DNA of 64,000 nt, taken from positions 1,029,001-1,093,000 of the forward strand of contig NZ_CP030041.1 of the NCBI RefSeq assembly GCF_003260975.1, in the 5' to 3' direction. Below the pieces are notes generated by a model that did not search any database, was not told where the DNA came from, and saw only the letters and a list, made by a program, of their open reading frames with translations. Made by a program: the position numbers and the translations under genes. Source of the DNA: Echinicola strongylocentroti (GTDB lineage Bacteria > Bacteroidota > Bacteroidia > Cytophagales > Cyclobacteriaceae). Shown here one piece after another: positions 43,318 to 56,200 of the stretch (its first letter is position 1; each line of letters starts with the position of its first letter).

Positions 43318-44745
43318 TTGGAAAAATTCCATTCTTTCGACGACATAAAACGTTCGCTTGACCACAAGGAAACAGACTGTAAAGCGATCGTCAATTACTA
43401 TCTCAAGAACATCAAAACGAAGGCGCATCTCAACGCCTTCGTTGAAGTTTATGAGCAATCCGCTTTGGAGCAAGCTGATAAAGTGGATCAAAAAATACAG
43501 GCAGGCAATGCTGGTAAACTTGCCGGTATGGTCATCGGCATCAAAGATGTCCTATGCTATGCTGATCATACGGTCAATGCATCCAGTAAAATCCTAGAAG
43601 GGTTCCAATCCCAATTCACTGCTACCGCCGTCCAAAAACTCATCGACGAAGACGCCATCATTATCGGACGTCTCAACTGTGATGAGTTCGGCATGGGATC
43701 ATCCAATGAAAATACCGTTCACGGAAAAGTGCTCAATGCCCTGGACGAAGAGCGGGTACCCGGTGGATCATCAGGTGGATCAGCCGTGGCCGTACAGGCC
43801 AATCTGTGCACCACCTCCTTGGGCACGGACACAGGAGGTTCGGTGAGACAGCCCGCTGCATTTACGGGGCTAGTTGGCATCAAGCCTACTTATTCCAGGG
43901 TATCTCGTTTCGGCCTGATAGCCTATGCATCTTCCTTTGACACCATTGGTGTGTTTTCTACCAACGTGAAGGACAATGCGCTGGTACTGGAAGTGATCGC
44001 CGGCCAAGACGAGAACGACAGTACCGTTTCGAGAAAGGCTGTCCCCCAGTACACCCAACAGCTGGAGCTGGACAGACCAGTGAAAGTGGCCTACCTAAAA
44101 GAGACCATCGAATCGGAAGCGCTACAGCCCGCCATCAAGGAACATACTCTTGATATCCTCCAAAAACTCAAGGAAGAAGGGCACCAAGTGGAAGAAGTAG
44201 ATTTCCCTTTACTTGAATATGTCCTTCCTACTTATTATATTCTGACCACTGCCGAGGCAAGTTCAAACCTCTCGCGATTCGATGGCGTAAAATATGGTTA
44301 CCGTACCCCAAACGCCCACAATCTCGAGAGCATGTACAAACTCACCCGCTCGGAAGGTTTTGGGGAAGAAGTAAAAAGAAGGATCATGTTGGGCACCTTT
44401 GTTTTGAGTGCCAGTTACTATGATGCCTATTTTACCAAAGCCCAAAAAGTAAGGCGACTGATCAAAGAGTTTACGGAGAACTTGTTGGACAATTATGATT
44501 ATATTGTCTTACCAACTACGCCTTCTACAGCGTTTAAGTTTGGAGAGCACAGTGATGATCCTGTGGCCATGTACTTGGAAGACCTGTACACCGTACAAGC
44601 GTCAGTTTCAGGGGTTCCAGCTATTTCTATTCCCAATGGGAAAGACGAAAATGGCCTCCCTATTGGCTTACAGGTAATCGCCAATTCCTTTAAGGAGGAA
44701 GCGCTATATGCCTTTGCCGATTATATAATGAAGATCAAGAAATAA
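43318..44745 (+). CDS. gatA: Amidase signature enzyme, Asp-tRNA(Asn)/Glu-tRNA(Gln) amidotransferase subunit A
   Basis: 475 residues. It transfers ammonia to misacylated Glu- or Asp-tRNA within GatCAB. The Ser-cisSer-Lys triad is visible: Lys76 (GIKDVL), Ser151 (PGGSSGGSA) and Ser175 (TDTGGSVRQPA). GIKPTYSRVSRFGLIAYASS and SGVPAISIPNG fit GatA rather than generic amidases. The start is a TTG, since no ATG gives the conserved N-terminus. It is 14 bp behind tatA and 14 bp ahead of the transglycosylase gene, so these are probably one transcript. Confidence 0.93.
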   Translation: MEKFHSFDDIKRSLDHKETDCKAIVNYYLKNIKTKAHLNAFVEVYEQSALEQADKVDQKIQAGNAGKLAGMVIGIKDVLCYADHTVNASSKILEGFQSQFTATAVQKLIDEDAIIIGRLNCDEFGMGSSNENTVHGKVLNALDEERVPGGSSGGSAVAVQANLCTTSLGTDTGGSVRQPAAFTGLVGIKPTYSRVSRFGLIAYASSFDTIGVFSTNVKDNALVLEVIAGQDENDSTVSRKAVPQYTQQLELDRPVKVAYLKETIESEALQPAIKEHTLDILQKLKEEGHQVEEVDFPLLEYVLPTYYILTTAEASSNLSRFDGVKYGYRTPNAHNLESMYKLTRSEGFGEEVKRRIMLGTFVLSASYYDAYFTKAQKVRRLIKEFTENLLDNYDYIVLPTTPSTAFKFGEHSDDPVAMYLEDLYTVQASVSGVPAISIPNGKDENGLPIGLQVIANSFKEEALYAFADYIMKIKK

Positions 44746-44759
44746 AACTATATCCTGTC

Positions 44760-46154
44760 ATGAGCAACTGGAAATTACTTACACTCTTATCACCGATGAT
44801 ACTCTGTGTGGCAATCGCCAGTGCCCAAAATCAGGAAGAAAATGGTTTCATAGCAGGCGAAGAAGAACTTGTCCATCCCACTTATCATTATGAGTATATA
44901 CCCGACTTTACTTATGATCAAGTAAACGAAAGGGTAGACAAGATGGACACAGGAATGCCATTCGAGCTAAATGAAACCATTTTTGCTTTTATCAATTACT
45001 TTACGGTCAGAAACCGGGAATATTCCAAGATGACCTTGGCCAGAAAAGAGATTTATTTCCCACTTTTCGAAAAGGAGCTTAAGGAACATGGAATGCCCGA
45101 GGAGATCAAGTACTTGGCCATCGTAGAATCCGGCCTCAATCCCAAGGCCAAATCCCGAGTTGGAGCCATGGGGCTGTGGCAGTTTATGCCTGCTACCGGA
45201 AGGGTCTACGACCTACATGTCACCAGAGACATCGATGACCGTATGGATCCAGAACTGGCCACAGAGGCTGCATGTCGCTATCTCAAATCCCTATATCGAA
45301 TGTTTGATGACTGGGAACTTGCGCTGGCAGCCTATAACTGCGGGCCAGGAAATGTAAGGAAGGCCATCAGGCGATCAGGAGGTAAACGCACCTTTTGGGG
45401 AATTTATAATTGGCTCCCTAGGGAAACAAGGAGCTATATTCCGCAATTTCAAGCTATCATTTATGTATTTAATCATGCAGATGACCATAACTTGATATTG
45501 GAAGATGGTACTTTCCCTATAGCCCATGAAAAGGTGAAGTTTGACCAAGAACTCGATTTGGAAAAACTGGCAGACATCAGTGGAACCTGTCTGGAAGAAC
45601 TGGAGTTCTTAAACCCAGCTATCCAACATAGTAAAATCCCCGCAAACTCTGGACACTACGCTCTTCGTGTACCCAAGGCCAAGGCAGATTACATCGCCGC
45701 CAATGTTCATTGGATGATGGATAGTATCCATCTCCAAGAAGAGCGACTACTGGCGAGACAAGAAGAAAACAAACCAGCAAAAAAGGAACCGGAAAAACTG
45801 ATATACAAAGTCAGAAGAGGAGACGCACTAGGTAAAATTGCCAGGATGTACGGCACCACTGTTTCAGAACTGAAAGCTTGGAATGGACTGTATAACAACC
45901 ACATAAAAATAGGCCAACACTTGACCATTTATCAAGATAGTGATGCCTTCACCCGAAACCTCGCAGCAGACAATAAAAGCAAACAAGACGCCACTTTCGT
46001 AAAAGGAACACCCAAAACCTACGTGGTACAACCAGGAGACTCCCTTTGGCTCATTGCCAATAAGCTCGAAGGTGTAACCATCGAAAAAATCAAGCGCCTC
46101 AATAAACTCAGCAATAACAAGATCAAACCTGGCCAGAAGCTAATAATTGGCTAA
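44760..46154 (+). CDS. MltD-like lytic transglycosylase with two LysM domains
   Basis: 464 residues. A signal peptide (about 1-23, ending IASAQ) is followed by an SLT goose-lysozyme-like domain at about 95-215: IKYLAIVESGLNPKAKS (catalytic Glu in VESG), GAMGLWQFMPATGR and LALAAYNCGPGNVRKAI. Two LysM modules close the protein, at about 350-395 (YKVRRGDALGKIARMYGT) and 419-463 (YVVQPGDSLWLIANKLEG). It should cleave glycan strands with 1,6-anhydro ends. It fits the wall-remodelling theme of the block with the EnvC-like gene. Confidence 0.94.
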   Translation: MSNWKLLTLLSPMILCVAIASAQNQEENGFIAGEEELVHPTYHYEYIPDFTYDQVNERVDKMDTGMPFELNETIFAFINYFTVRNREYSKMTLARKEIYFPLFEKELKEHGMPEEIKYLAIVESGLNPKAKSRVGAMGLWQFMPATGRVYDLHVTRDIDDRMDPELATEAACRYLKSLYRMFDDWELALAAYNCGPGNVRKAIRRSGGKRTFWGIYNWLPRETRSYIPQFQAIIYVFNHADDHNLILEDGTFPIAHEKVKFDQELDLEKLADISGTCLEELEFLNPAIQHSKIPANSGHYALRVPKAKADYIAANVHWMMDSIHLQEERLLARQEENKPAKKEPEKLIYKVRRGDALGKIARMYGTTVSELKAWNGLYNNHIKIGQHLTIYQDSDAFTRNLAADNKSKQDATFVKGTPKTYVVQPGDSLWLIANKLEGVTIEKIKRLNKLSNNKIKPGQKLIIG

Positions 46155-46241
46155 CAATTAACAACTAAAAAATTAGTAGATTGTTTCTTTTCGCCGTTCA
46201 TTTTTATAAATTGTAGACGGTAATCAATAAATCCACATACA

Positions 46242-47351
46242 ATGAATAAGAGAAAAAGTTTAATACTGGCCCTGTTGATCTTTACGGCTGGTCTTGTTAT
46301 CAGCTGTACAGAAGGAGAAGACGGCGATAATTCCAATAAACCCCGAGCAAGGGGAGCAAGTGGTGAAATACTACTGGTCATAGATTCTTTAAAATACAAA
46401 GGGCCTGTAGGTGATGCCCTAAAAGGGATATTTGAAGAAGACATCAAAGGACTCGTCAGGGAGGAGACCCTCTTTGACATGAGAAAGGTAGATCCACGGT
46501 CCATGACAAGAATCCTGAAAATGGCTTATAACATCGTCTATGTGACCACATTCGATGACAAAAAGCCAGGTAGCCGTATGATCAGTAACCAGTTTAGTCC
46601 CCAATCCAAGGAAAAGGCAGCAGCTGATCCCTCGCTCTTTATGTTAAGGAATGAAGACGAATTTGCCAGAGGGCAGGAAGTAGTCTACCTTTTTGGCAAC
46701 AACGAAGAAGACCTCATCAATAATCTCCGTAAGAACAAAGAAAAGCTTCAGAATCTCTTTGAAGTAAGAGAAAGAAATCGACTTGGAGAGGTCATCCTTA
46801 GCCGTACCAACGGTGCTGTGCAAACAAAAGGTGAGGAAATATTGGGTCTTGATCTCACAGTCCCGGCCTCTTACCAGTTTGTAAAAGAAGAAGAAAATTT
46901 TCTGTGGGCCAGGCAACCCACACCTACCACAAAACGAGCAGATATTAGTTTGATTTTTTATCAGACAGACTACACCTCCGAAGAGCAGGTCTTTCCCGAA
47001 AACCTCATTGCATTTAGGGATCAAATACTAAAAACACGTGTATTTGGTGATCCGGAAAAGCCCAACTCCTATTTGGAGACAGAGAAACAAATTGTTCCTT
47101 CCTTCAGGAATATGGAAATTGACGGGCATTATGCGATAGAAATGCGCGGACAATGGAAGACCCACACCATAAGTATGGGCGGATCTTTTGTATCCTACGC
47201 CGTGGTAGACGAAGCCAAAGGAAAACTTTATTACCTGGAAGGATTTTTATATTACCCCAGCGAAACCCATAAAAAGGCCCTTAGGGAAATAGAAGCAATA
47301 TTGATGGCTACAAAATTCCCTGAAGCCCCCAAAACTAAATCCAAATTATAG
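46242..47351 (+). CDS. DUF4837 family lipoprotein
   Basis: 369 residues. Lipobox LVISC (Cys at residue 22). The body matches the Bacteroidota-specific DUF4837 layout: GASGEILLVIDSLKYKGPVGDALKGIF near the start, AYNIVYVTTFDD, and later VPASYQFVKEEENFLWARQ. Function is unknown. It is found next to LysM transglycosylase genes in many relatives, which hints at an envelope role. It is 7 bp ahead of maeB. Confidence 0.88.
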   Translation: MNKRKSLILALLIFTAGLVISCTEGEDGDNSNKPRARGASGEILLVIDSLKYKGPVGDALKGIFEEDIKGLVREETLFDMRKVDPRSMTRILKMAYNIVYVTTFDDKKPGSRMISNQFSPQSKEKAAADPSLFMLRNEDEFARGQEVVYLFGNNEEDLINNLRKNKEKLQNLFEVRERNRLGEVILSRTNGAVQTKGEEILGLDLTVPASYQFVKEEENFLWARQPTPTTKRADISLIFYQTDYTSEEQVFPENLIAFRDQILKTRVFGDPEKPNSYLETEKQIVPSFRNMEIDGHYAIEMRGQWKTHTISMGGSFVSYAVVDEAKGKLYYLEGFLYYPSETHKKALREIEAILMATKFPEAPKTKSKL

Positions 47352-47358
47352 CTGAACA

Positions 47359-49632
47359 ATGGCGATTAAAATCAGAAAAGAAGATGCTTTGGGCTATCAT
47401 TCCCAAGGTAGCCCCGGAAAAATCGAGGTCGTACCCACCAAACCACTTTCCAGCCAGCTGGATTTGGCTTTGGCCTATTCCCCAGGAGTGGCTGAACCCT
47501 GTTTGGAAATCGCCGAGAAAAAAGAAAATGTCTATAAGTACACTGCGAAGGGCAATCTCGTAGCTGTTATATCCAACGGCACGGCTGTCTTGGGACTAGG
47601 GGACATTGGTCCCGAAGCAGGAAAGCCCGTTATGGAAGGAAAAGGCGTACTTTTCAAAAAATTTGCCGGGATTGATGTCTTTGACATTGAGATAGACGAA
47701 AAAGACCCCAAGAAGCTTATCCAGATCATCAAATCATTGGAGCCCACTTTTGGAGGGATAAACCTAGAGGACATCAAAGCTCCTGAATGTTTTGAAATCG
47801 AACAAAGGCTAAAGGAGCAAATGCACATTCCTGTAATGCATGATGACCAACATGGTACTGCCATCATTTCTGGTGCAGCCCTGCTCAATGCCTTGGAAAT
47901 AGTCGGAAAAAAAATAGAAGATATTCGATTGGTCGTATGCGGTGCCGGCGCTGCGGCGGTTTCCTGTACGCGGTTTTACATGACATTAGGTGTCAAAAAG
48001 GAAAACCTGGTAATGGCCGATATCAAAGGAGTCATCCGTACCGACCGTCCTGATCTGGATGATATCGGGCGAGAGTTTGCCTATGAAGGCGATGACCTCC
48101 AGACCCTTACAGATGCGATGAAAGGTGCCGACGTTTTCTTGGGACTTTCAGCGGGGAACGTGGTCTCTCCAGAGAACATCAAGTCCATGGCAGATAACCC
48201 GATTGTGTTTGCCCTGGCCAATCCCCATCCCGAGATTGACTATGACTTGGCGACCTCCGTTAGAGAAGACCTCATCATGGCTACGGGCAGATCCGACTTT
48301 CCTAATCAGGTGAATAATGTCCTTGGATTTCCTTATATTTTCAGAGGGGCCTTGGACGTCAGGGCAACAGCCATCAATGAAGAGATGAAGCTGGCTACCG
48401 CCCATGCGATCGCCAAATTGGCCAAAGAACCTGTTCCTGAGATTGTCAACAAAGCCTATGGAGATGACCAATTGGGATTTGGGAGAAACTACCTGATCCC
48501 CAAACCGTTGGACCCCAGGCTTATTACCACCATCGCTCCGGCAGTTGCGAAGACGGCCATGGATACTGGTGTGGCCCAGACTGCGATTACCGACTGGGAA
48601 ACCTATGAGCTAGAACTTCAGGAGAGAATCGGAATAGACCAACGTCTGATGTCCAGGGTCATTGCCCGCGCCAAAAAGAACCCTAAGCGGGTGGTTTTTG
48701 CAGAAGCAGATAACACCAAGATCCTTAAAGCTGCCCAGCTGATCAACGATGAAAAAATCGGTGAGCCCATATTGCTCGGCAACAAAGAGGTCATCCTAAA
48801 CCTGATCGAGGAGCATTCCCTTGACCTCAGTAATGTACAGATCATCGACCCTTATGAAGAGCCCAAACGCCTAGAAGAGTTTGGAAACCTACTCTATAAA
48901 AAACGTCAACGAAAGGGATTAACCCCCTTCGAAGCTCAAAAGCTAATGCGGGACCGCACCTATTTCGGAGCCATGATGGTGGAGACAGGTGAAGCTGACG
49001 CACTGATTTCAGGACTGACCAAAGATTACCCCAAGACGATCCTTCCAGCCCTACATGTCATAGGCGTCAAAAAGGATGTAAACAGAGTGGCAGGCATGTA
49101 CATCATGAACTCGGACAAGGGTCCCTACTTCTTCGCAGACACCACGGTCAACGTGGACCCTACGGCAGATCAAATGGTAGAAATCATCGGATTAACGGCC
49201 GATGCCGTGAAGTTTTTTGACTTGGAACCAAAAATAGCTGTTCTCTCCTACTCTAACTTTGGATCTGCCAAGGGAAATACTCCTACAAAAACAGCCTTGG
49301 CCACTGCCAAAGCCAAAGAGAAGTTCCCGGACCTGATCATTGAAGGAGAAATGCAAGCTAACGTGGCCATCAATGAAACGATCCAAAAGGAAAATTATCC
49401 TTTCAGTGCATTGGCCAATAAAAAAGCGAATACATTGATCTTCCCTAACCTCAGTTCGGGGAATATTGCCTACAAACTGTTGGCAGAAATCGGCAATTCC
49501 GAAGCTATCGGGCCTGTATTACTTGGGATGAACAAGCCCGTGCATATTCTTCAGCTAGGCAGTTCTATCCGTGAAATCATTAATATGGTAGCCATTGCAG
49601 TAGTGGATGCCCAAAGTCACGATAATATATGA
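47359..49632 (+). CDS. maeB: NADP-dependent malic enzyme with phosphotransacetylase-like domain
   Basis: 757 residues. The N-terminal malic enzyme part (about 1-425) turns malate into pyruvate, CO2 and NADPH. It shows [18 protein letters not shown], the catalytic Lys region ([20 protein letters not shown]), the metal site ([29 protein letters not shown]) and the nucleotide fold ([12 protein letters not shown]). The C-terminal part (about 430-757) is phosphotransacetylase-like ([28 protein letters not shown]), usually thought regulatory through acetyl-CoA. Length is standard for MaeB. Its TGA overlaps the ruvA ATG. Confidence 0.96.
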   Translation: MAIKIRKEDALGYHSQGSPGKIEVVPTKPLSSQLDLALAYSPGVAEPCLEIAEKKENVYKYTAKGNLVAVISNGTAVLGLGDIGPEAGKPVMEGKGVLFKKFAGIDVFDIEIDEKDPKKLIQIIKSLEPTFGGINLEDIKAPECFEIEQRLKEQMHIPVMHDDQHGTAIISGAALLNALEIVGKKIEDIRLVVCGAGAAAVSCTRFYMTLGVKKENLVMADIKGVIRTDRPDLDDIGREFAYEGDDLQTLTDAMKGADVFLGLSAGNVVSPENIKSMADNPIVFALANPHPEIDYDLATSVREDLIMATGRSDFPNQVNNVLGFPYIFRGALDVRATAINEEMKLATAHAIAKLAKEPVPEIVNKAYGDDQLGFGRNYLIPKPLDPRLITTIAPAVAKTAMDTGVAQTAITDWETYELELQERIGIDQRLMSRVIARAKKNPKRVVFAEADNTKILKAAQLINDEKIGEPILLGNKEVILNLIEEHSLDLSNVQIIDPYEEPKRLEEFGNLLYKKRQRKGLTPFEAQKLMRDRTYFGAMMVETGEADALISGLTKDYPKTILPALHVIGVKKDVNRVAGMYIMNSDKGPYFFADTTVNVDPTADQMVEIIGLTADAVKFFDLEPKIAVLSYSNFGSAKGNTPTKTALATAKAKEKFPDLIIEGEMQANVAINETIQKENYPFSALANKKANTLIFPNLSSGNIAYKLLAEIGNSEAIGPVLLGMNKPVHILQLGSSIREIINMVAIAVVDAQSHDNI

Positions 49633-50228
49633 TTGATTATTTAAAGGGGCAACTCGTTTTCAAGGACCCCACTTTTGTCATTATTGATATTCAAGGAGTT
49701 GGCTATCATGTCAAGGTATCTTTGAATACCTATTCGCAGATCAAGGATGAGGAGCATATCAAGCTCCTCACCCACCTGCACATTAAAGAAGATGCCCACA
49801 CGCTCTATGGATTTAAGGAAGAAATGGAAAAGAGGCTATTTCTCTTGTTAATTTCCATCTCAGGGGTTGGTCCCAATACCGGTCTCATGATCCTTTCGTC
49901 CCTTTCAGGAGGAGAGTTGGAATCGGCTATCGCACAAGAAGACTACAAGACCATACAAAGGGTAAAAGGTGTAGGTGCCAAGACTGCGCAGCGCATTGTC
50001 TTGGAGCTGAAAGACAAGATCAGTAAAGATCACCCTCAAGGTGCTGCTGCAGGCTCGGGCGGCTTTATCCAACAAAACAGCTACCTCAAGGCAGAAGCCC
50101 TACAAGCCTTGATTACCTTAGGATTTTCAAAAGCTGTTGCAGAAAAAAATATTAATGCTGTTTTGAAAAAAAGCGGCTCAGAAATTTCATTGGAAGAATT
50201 AATTAAGGCATCTTTGAGGTCAACCTAA
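49629..50228 (+). CDS. ruvA: Holliday junction branch migration protein RuvA
   Basis: 199 residues. Domain I is an OB fold (GQLVFKDPTFVIIDIQGVGYHVKVSLNTYS). Two helix-hairpin-helix motifs follow (LLISISGVGPNTGLMIL; RVKGVGAKTAQRIVLELKDKI), then a linker and the C-terminal RuvB-binding three-helix domain (EALQALITLGFSKAVAEKNINAVL). RuvA tetramers hold the four-way junction for RuvB. ATGA overlap with maeB and a 12-bp gap to sprA show one operon. maeB-ruvA-sprA order is conserved in Bacteroidota. Confidence 0.97.
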   Translation: MIDYLKGQLVFKDPTFVIIDIQGVGYHVKVSLNTYSQIKDEEHIKLLTHLHIKEDAHTLYGFKEEMEKRLFLLLISISGVGPNTGLMILSSLSGGELESAIAQEDYKTIQRVKGVGAKTAQRIVLELKDKISKDHPQGAAAGSGGFIQQNSYLKAEALQALITLGFSKAVAEKNINAVLKKSGSEISLEELIKASLRST

Positions 50229-50240
50229 CTGTTAGTAAGT

Positions 50241-53200
50241 TTGGCTATTATTGGATCATATTTTTTAAAAGGCAGTATCTACCAAAAAAACTTTTCAGCA
50301 ACGATCATCCTGTTGTTGACGATTGTTCTTTTGTCCGGTTGGGAAGCTGCCCAAGCACAAAACGTTTCTTCTGACACCATACCCAATAAATTGGATACGT
50401 TGGAAGAACGAAGGGCTTTGCCGTCTTTTTTATTGTGGGACAATTACCGTACCAACCCACTCTACCCAAGACAAACACCTCAGGACTACAGGAGTTCGCC
50501 CTTCTACCGCCAAGCGCCACAACAGCAGCAGGTGGATATAGAATTGGACTCGACATTACAATACCGAGTATACGACCAACTGGATTCTTCAGAAGTCGCG
50601 CCAGGTTATACATTTGATTTCGAAGAATTTTCAAAAATACAAGAGCTGCGGATGCGTCAGCAGTATTGGCGAGACCGATCCAAAGGCATGTATGGCGAGA
50701 GTGCCGTGAGTGGACGGGGGCTTATACCTCCTATCACCATGAGTCCCACCTTTGACAGGCTCTTTGGAGGGAGCGAAATCAATATCGTCCCTACCGGCTA
50801 TATCAATCTTGACTTTGGGGGAATATTCAGACGGATAGACAATCCCTCTATTCCGATCCGACAACAACGCAACGGAGGCTTCAACTTTGATCAGCAGATC
50901 CAACTGAGTGTCAGCGGTAACCTTGGCCAAAAAATGCAGATCAATGCCAACTTCGACAGCAATAATTCCTTTGACTTCCAAAACCAGCTGAAGGTTGAAT
51001 ACAAAGGGTTTGAGGAAGACATTATCAAAAGTGTCGAAATAGGTAACGTCAGCATGCCGGTCCAAAACAGCCTGATCCAAGGGTCTCAAAATCTGTTTGG
51101 TGTCAAGACACAACTTCAATTTGGCAAGTTATTCATGACGGCAGTTGCCTCCACACAGCGTGGCCAGCGTGATGAAATTATCATCGAGGGTGATGGACAA
51201 GGAAGGCCCTTCGAGCTAAGGGCTTCTGACTATGATGACAACAGACACTTCTTTCTGGCGCACTTCTTCCGAGATAATTATGAGCGATGGCTTCGTGGAC
51301 TTCCTCAGATTCTGTCCGGTGTCAATGTGACACGTGTAGAAGTCTATATCATGAACAGGGCAAATAATACAGAAACCCTACGGAACTTCACAGCCTTCAT
51401 GGACTTGGGAGAAGGCGAACGCATCTACCGTCCCAACAACCCCAATATCGGCACAGGAACACCTGGAAGCCCTGCTTCGAATGGTGCCAATGAGCTCTTC
51501 TCCAACCTTACAGCGAACCCCAACTTCAGACCATACGACCAAGCTTCCAACCAGATTGAAAGTGGCTTGGGACTGGTCAAGGGGACAGATTTTGTCCAAG
51601 TCAATGGAGCTAGGAAATTGGCTGACAATGAATATACCTTTCATAAGGAGCTCGGCTACCTTAGCCTTAACCGAAAAATCCTGAACGACGAAATCGTAGC
51701 AGTCTCTTTTGAGTACACCTATAATGGCCAAGCCTACAAAGTCGGTGAGATGTCAGAAGATTACCAAAACAGGCCAGAATCCGATGTCCTATTCCTAAAG
51801 CTCCTTCGCCCGGCACGCATCAATACAAATGTGCCTTCGTGGGATTTGATGATGAAAAACATCTATAGCTTCAATGCCAATCAAATCCAAGAGAAAGGTT
51901 TTCAACTACAGGTCATATACCGGGATGATCGAACTGGTCTGGATAACCCCAGCCTACTGGAAGGCGAACAGGTCAAAGATGTCCCATTGGTACGGTTAAT
52001 GGGTTTGGACAACCTCAATCCACAAAATGACCCTGCACCAGACGGGAATTTCGACTTCGTTCCGGGCTTGACAATTTTGCCCGAAAAGGGCATGCTTATC
52101 TTCCCTAAACTGGAGCCTTTTGGACAGACATTGGCTGACAACTTCTTGCCCAACGAAGAAAGTCTAAAGAATAAATTCGTCTATGACACGCTGTATCGTA
52201 CCACCAAGGCTGATGCCGAATTGGTAACCCGCTTGAACAAATACTATATCAAAGGTAGCCTGACTGCTGGTTCATCTTCTGAGATCATGCTCCCTGGCCT
52301 AAATATCTCCGAAGGATCCGTCATTGTCAATGCAGGCAATATCCCATTGACCGAAGGAGTAGACTATACGGTTGATTATAATATCGGCAGGGTAGTCATC
52401 ATCAACGAAGGCATTTTAGCCTCCGGCAAAAGGATCTCCATCAGTTTTGAAAAAGCAGACTTGGTTTCTTTCCAGACCAGAAGCCTGTTGGGAACACGGT
52501 TTGATTATATTTTCAATGACAACCTGACCCTTGGCGGTACTTTTCTATACCTGAACGAACGTCCTAATATCACTAGGATCAGCACTGGCAGTGAAACGAT
52601 CAAAAACAGTCTTTGGGGACTAGACCTGAACTACAGCGAAAAGTCCAGGTGGTTAACGAAGCTAGCCGATGCCCTGCCCTTTACAGACACCAAAGAGGAA
52701 TCCTTGGTGACATTCAGTGGTGAATTTGCCCATTTGATTCCCGGTACTTCCAACAAGGTGGATGGTGAAGGTGCTTCATATATTGACGATTTTGAGACAG
52801 CTGTAACTCCCTTTAACCTGGGAGGATCCCCTCAAAGCTGGAAACTATCCTCCACCCCACGGACGGATGACAACCGCTTCGACCTCAGTATGCAAACAGA
52901 AGACCAGCTAGGCAACGCTTACAGAAGGGCACGCCTGGCTTGGTACAATATTGACAATGTCTTTTACAGACAAGGAGGTCAGGGCGTACCAGAAAACATC
53001 ACCGATGAAGACCGGGAAAACCATTATGTACGAAGTGTCACACCACAAGAAATCTTTCAGCAAAGGGACCAAGATGCCATAGTCTTACCTGAACCATTAT
53101 TTGAACTGGCCTATTATCCTTCTGAAAGAGGCATGTACAATTACAACCCTAACCTGACCAATGAAGGGCTTCTCCCCAGTCCAGAGGAAAATTATGGTGG

Positions 53201-56200
53201 TATTTCCAAGGTGATCACTTCCGATGTGGACTTTGACCGTACCAATATAGAGTACATAGAATTTTGGATGATGGATCCATTCATCTCAGGTGAGAATGGA
53301 CGAGTGCTGGATGGTGTATTCAATGAAAACAACACCACAGGCGGTAAACTGGTCTTTAATCTGGGGGAAATTTCCGAAGATGTTATGAAAGATGGTCGTC
53401 AGGCATTCGAAAACGGCCTCCCTACCAATGGCGACCCTTCCGAAACCACAGAAAACGAATGGGGTCGGGTTACCAACCAACAGTACTTGACACCGGGATT
53501 TGACAATTCTCCAGAATCCAGGGCTTTTCAGGATGTCGGTTTAGACGGACTGAACAGTGAGCAGGAAGTGGACTATTTCCAGGATCGTTTTCTCAGCAGA
53601 TTAAATATAAGTGGAGAAGCTTACCAGCAGATCGAGGCAGATCCCTCAGCTGACCGGTTCCAATATTACTTGGGCGACGAGCTAGATCAACAAAACCTCA
53701 AAATCCAAGAGCGGTACAAATACTTCAATGGAATGGAAAACAACACCCCCATTTCAGCCAATTCGGATCAAGCATACACAGCTTCTGGATCCAATAAACC
53801 AGATAATGAAGACCTTAACGGGGACAATACAATCAATGAAGTAGAAAATTACTATGAATATGAAATAGACCTCGATCCCAACAGTCTGGTGGTAGGTCAA
53901 AACAACATTGTCGACCAAGTCACCTCCATCCAAGAAGGTGATGAAGTCAATTGGTACCTCTTCCGCATACCCGTCAGGCAGCCTGACAACGTACAAGGGG
54001 ATATTACGGGATTTAAGTCCCTCCGCTTTATCAGGACTTACCTTACCGACTTTGAACAGCCAGTGGTGTTGAGAATGGCCAAGTTTCAGATGGTAGGCAG
54101 CCAATGGAGGACCTTTAGGGAGTCTCTCTATGAGCGGGGTCTTTTTGAGGTACCGGAGCCCGATGTATCCAATATGACCGTAGGTGTAGTGAACATAGAA
54201 GAAAACAGTCAGGGCAACAGTTACCAAAGTGCTTATCGTCTTCCGCCCGGCATCAACCGTGACAGGGACAACACCTCCACTGTCGAACGACAGCTCAACG
54301 AACAGTCCCTAAGCCTCTGCATCGACAATCTCCAGAGCAGAGACGCCAGGGCTGTGTTCAAAAACGCCAATTTGGACCTGGTCCAATATGGCCGTCTTAA
54401 GATGTTCTTCCACGCCGATAGTGAAGACGCATTGGACGGGGAGCTTACGGCCTTCTTACGACTGGGGACAGACTATACCGATAACTATTATGAGATCGAA
54501 GTACCGCTAAACATTACACCAAAAGGCACCCTTGATCCCAACCAAATTTGGCCCAGTGCCAATGAAATAGATATTGCCATTGAGGAAATCGTAGGCGTAA
54601 AATCTGAAAGGGACAATAGCCAGCATCCACAAAACCTCCCCTACACTTCCCAGATCAGGCAATATAATGTCACCGTGGTGGGTCGCCCTGAGCTAAACTA
54701 CGTCCAAGGCCTGATGATAGGAGTACGTAATCCGGCTTCGACCGGAAGTGCCAGTAAGTCCATATGTGTCTGGGCCAATGAACTAAGAGTGGTCGACTTT
54801 AACAAATCCAATGGCTGGGCTGCCAATGCACGGCTCAATGCCAAGATAGCAGATGTGGCCACCGTCTCCAGTACCATCCGACACAACACCTTTGGTTTTG
54901 GTGGATTGGAAACCCGGCTCTCTGAAAGATCCAGGGAATCCACCACGCAGTATGACGTCTCTGCCAATGTACAGGTGGACAGACTACTCCCTGAAGGGCT
55001 CAAGGTAAGTATCCCAATGTATGTAAGCATGGAAAACAGCACCACCAAACCACAGTTTGACCCCTTAAACCCTGACGTTCCCTTTGAACTTGCCCTGAGC
55101 AAATTCCGAACGGCAAGTGAGCGGGAAGCCTATCGTGACCTGGTACTGGATCAAGTAAAGCGCCGAAATATCAGCTTTTCGAATGTCCGAAAACTTCCGA
55201 GTGAGGAAAAGGAGAAAAACCACCTATATGATCTGTCCAATTTCTCTTTTTCCTATGCCTATGGGGTGGTAAAACAAAGTAATATCAATACAGAAGATTA
55301 TACCTACGAAACGTATAGGGGCAATATTTCCTACAATTATGCGCCCAACCCCATATTGATAGAACCCTTTAAAAACTGGGGAGTCCTTAAAAGCCCGTAT
55401 CTCCAACTGATACGTGATTTCAACCTTAACCTTGCCCCCAGCATGATTACGGCAAGTATTGATGTAGACAGGAAGTTTATGCGTACCCAATACCGAAACG
55501 ACCAACTGACTACTGAGGGAGTGGATCCGCTTTTCCAAAAAAGTTATTACATTAACCGTTTCTTCGGTCTTAATTGGGACCTAACAAAGAACTTGGGTTT
55601 TGACTATCGTGCCAGTGTCAATGCCATCGTGGATGAACCTCAAGGAGACTTGGACACCGAAAGCAAACAGGACTCTGTCAGAAACAACTTTAAAAAACTA
55701 GGGAGACCTACCAACTACAACCATTCTTTTATTGCCAATTACACCATACCGCTGGACAAAGTGCCGGCGTTGGACTGGATAAGTGCTGATATTAGGTATG
55801 AAGCCACATATAGTTGGCTTACCGGTTCCATTGGCCAAAAGGACACACTTGGCAATGTCATTCAAAACACCCGTAACCGGGCCCTTAGCGGTCAACTGGA
55901 TTTTGTACAGCTTTACAATAAATCCAGCAAACTCAGGGCGCTAAATGCACCCAAACGCCCCTCCATCCCTGGCCAGCGGAGCAATAACGAGCAGGACAGT
56001 ATCACCACCGACGGCATAGGCAATGGCCTGTTAAAATTTGCCATGATGCTAAAGTCGATCTCAGGGCAATATACCGTAACAGAGGGGACATTTTTGCCCG
56101 GGTATATGGAAGGCACAGGGCTATTTGGTATGGATAGGAGCTTCATGAATCCTGGACTAGGCTTCTTATTTGGTAGCCAAGATGCCAGCCTGAGGTATGA

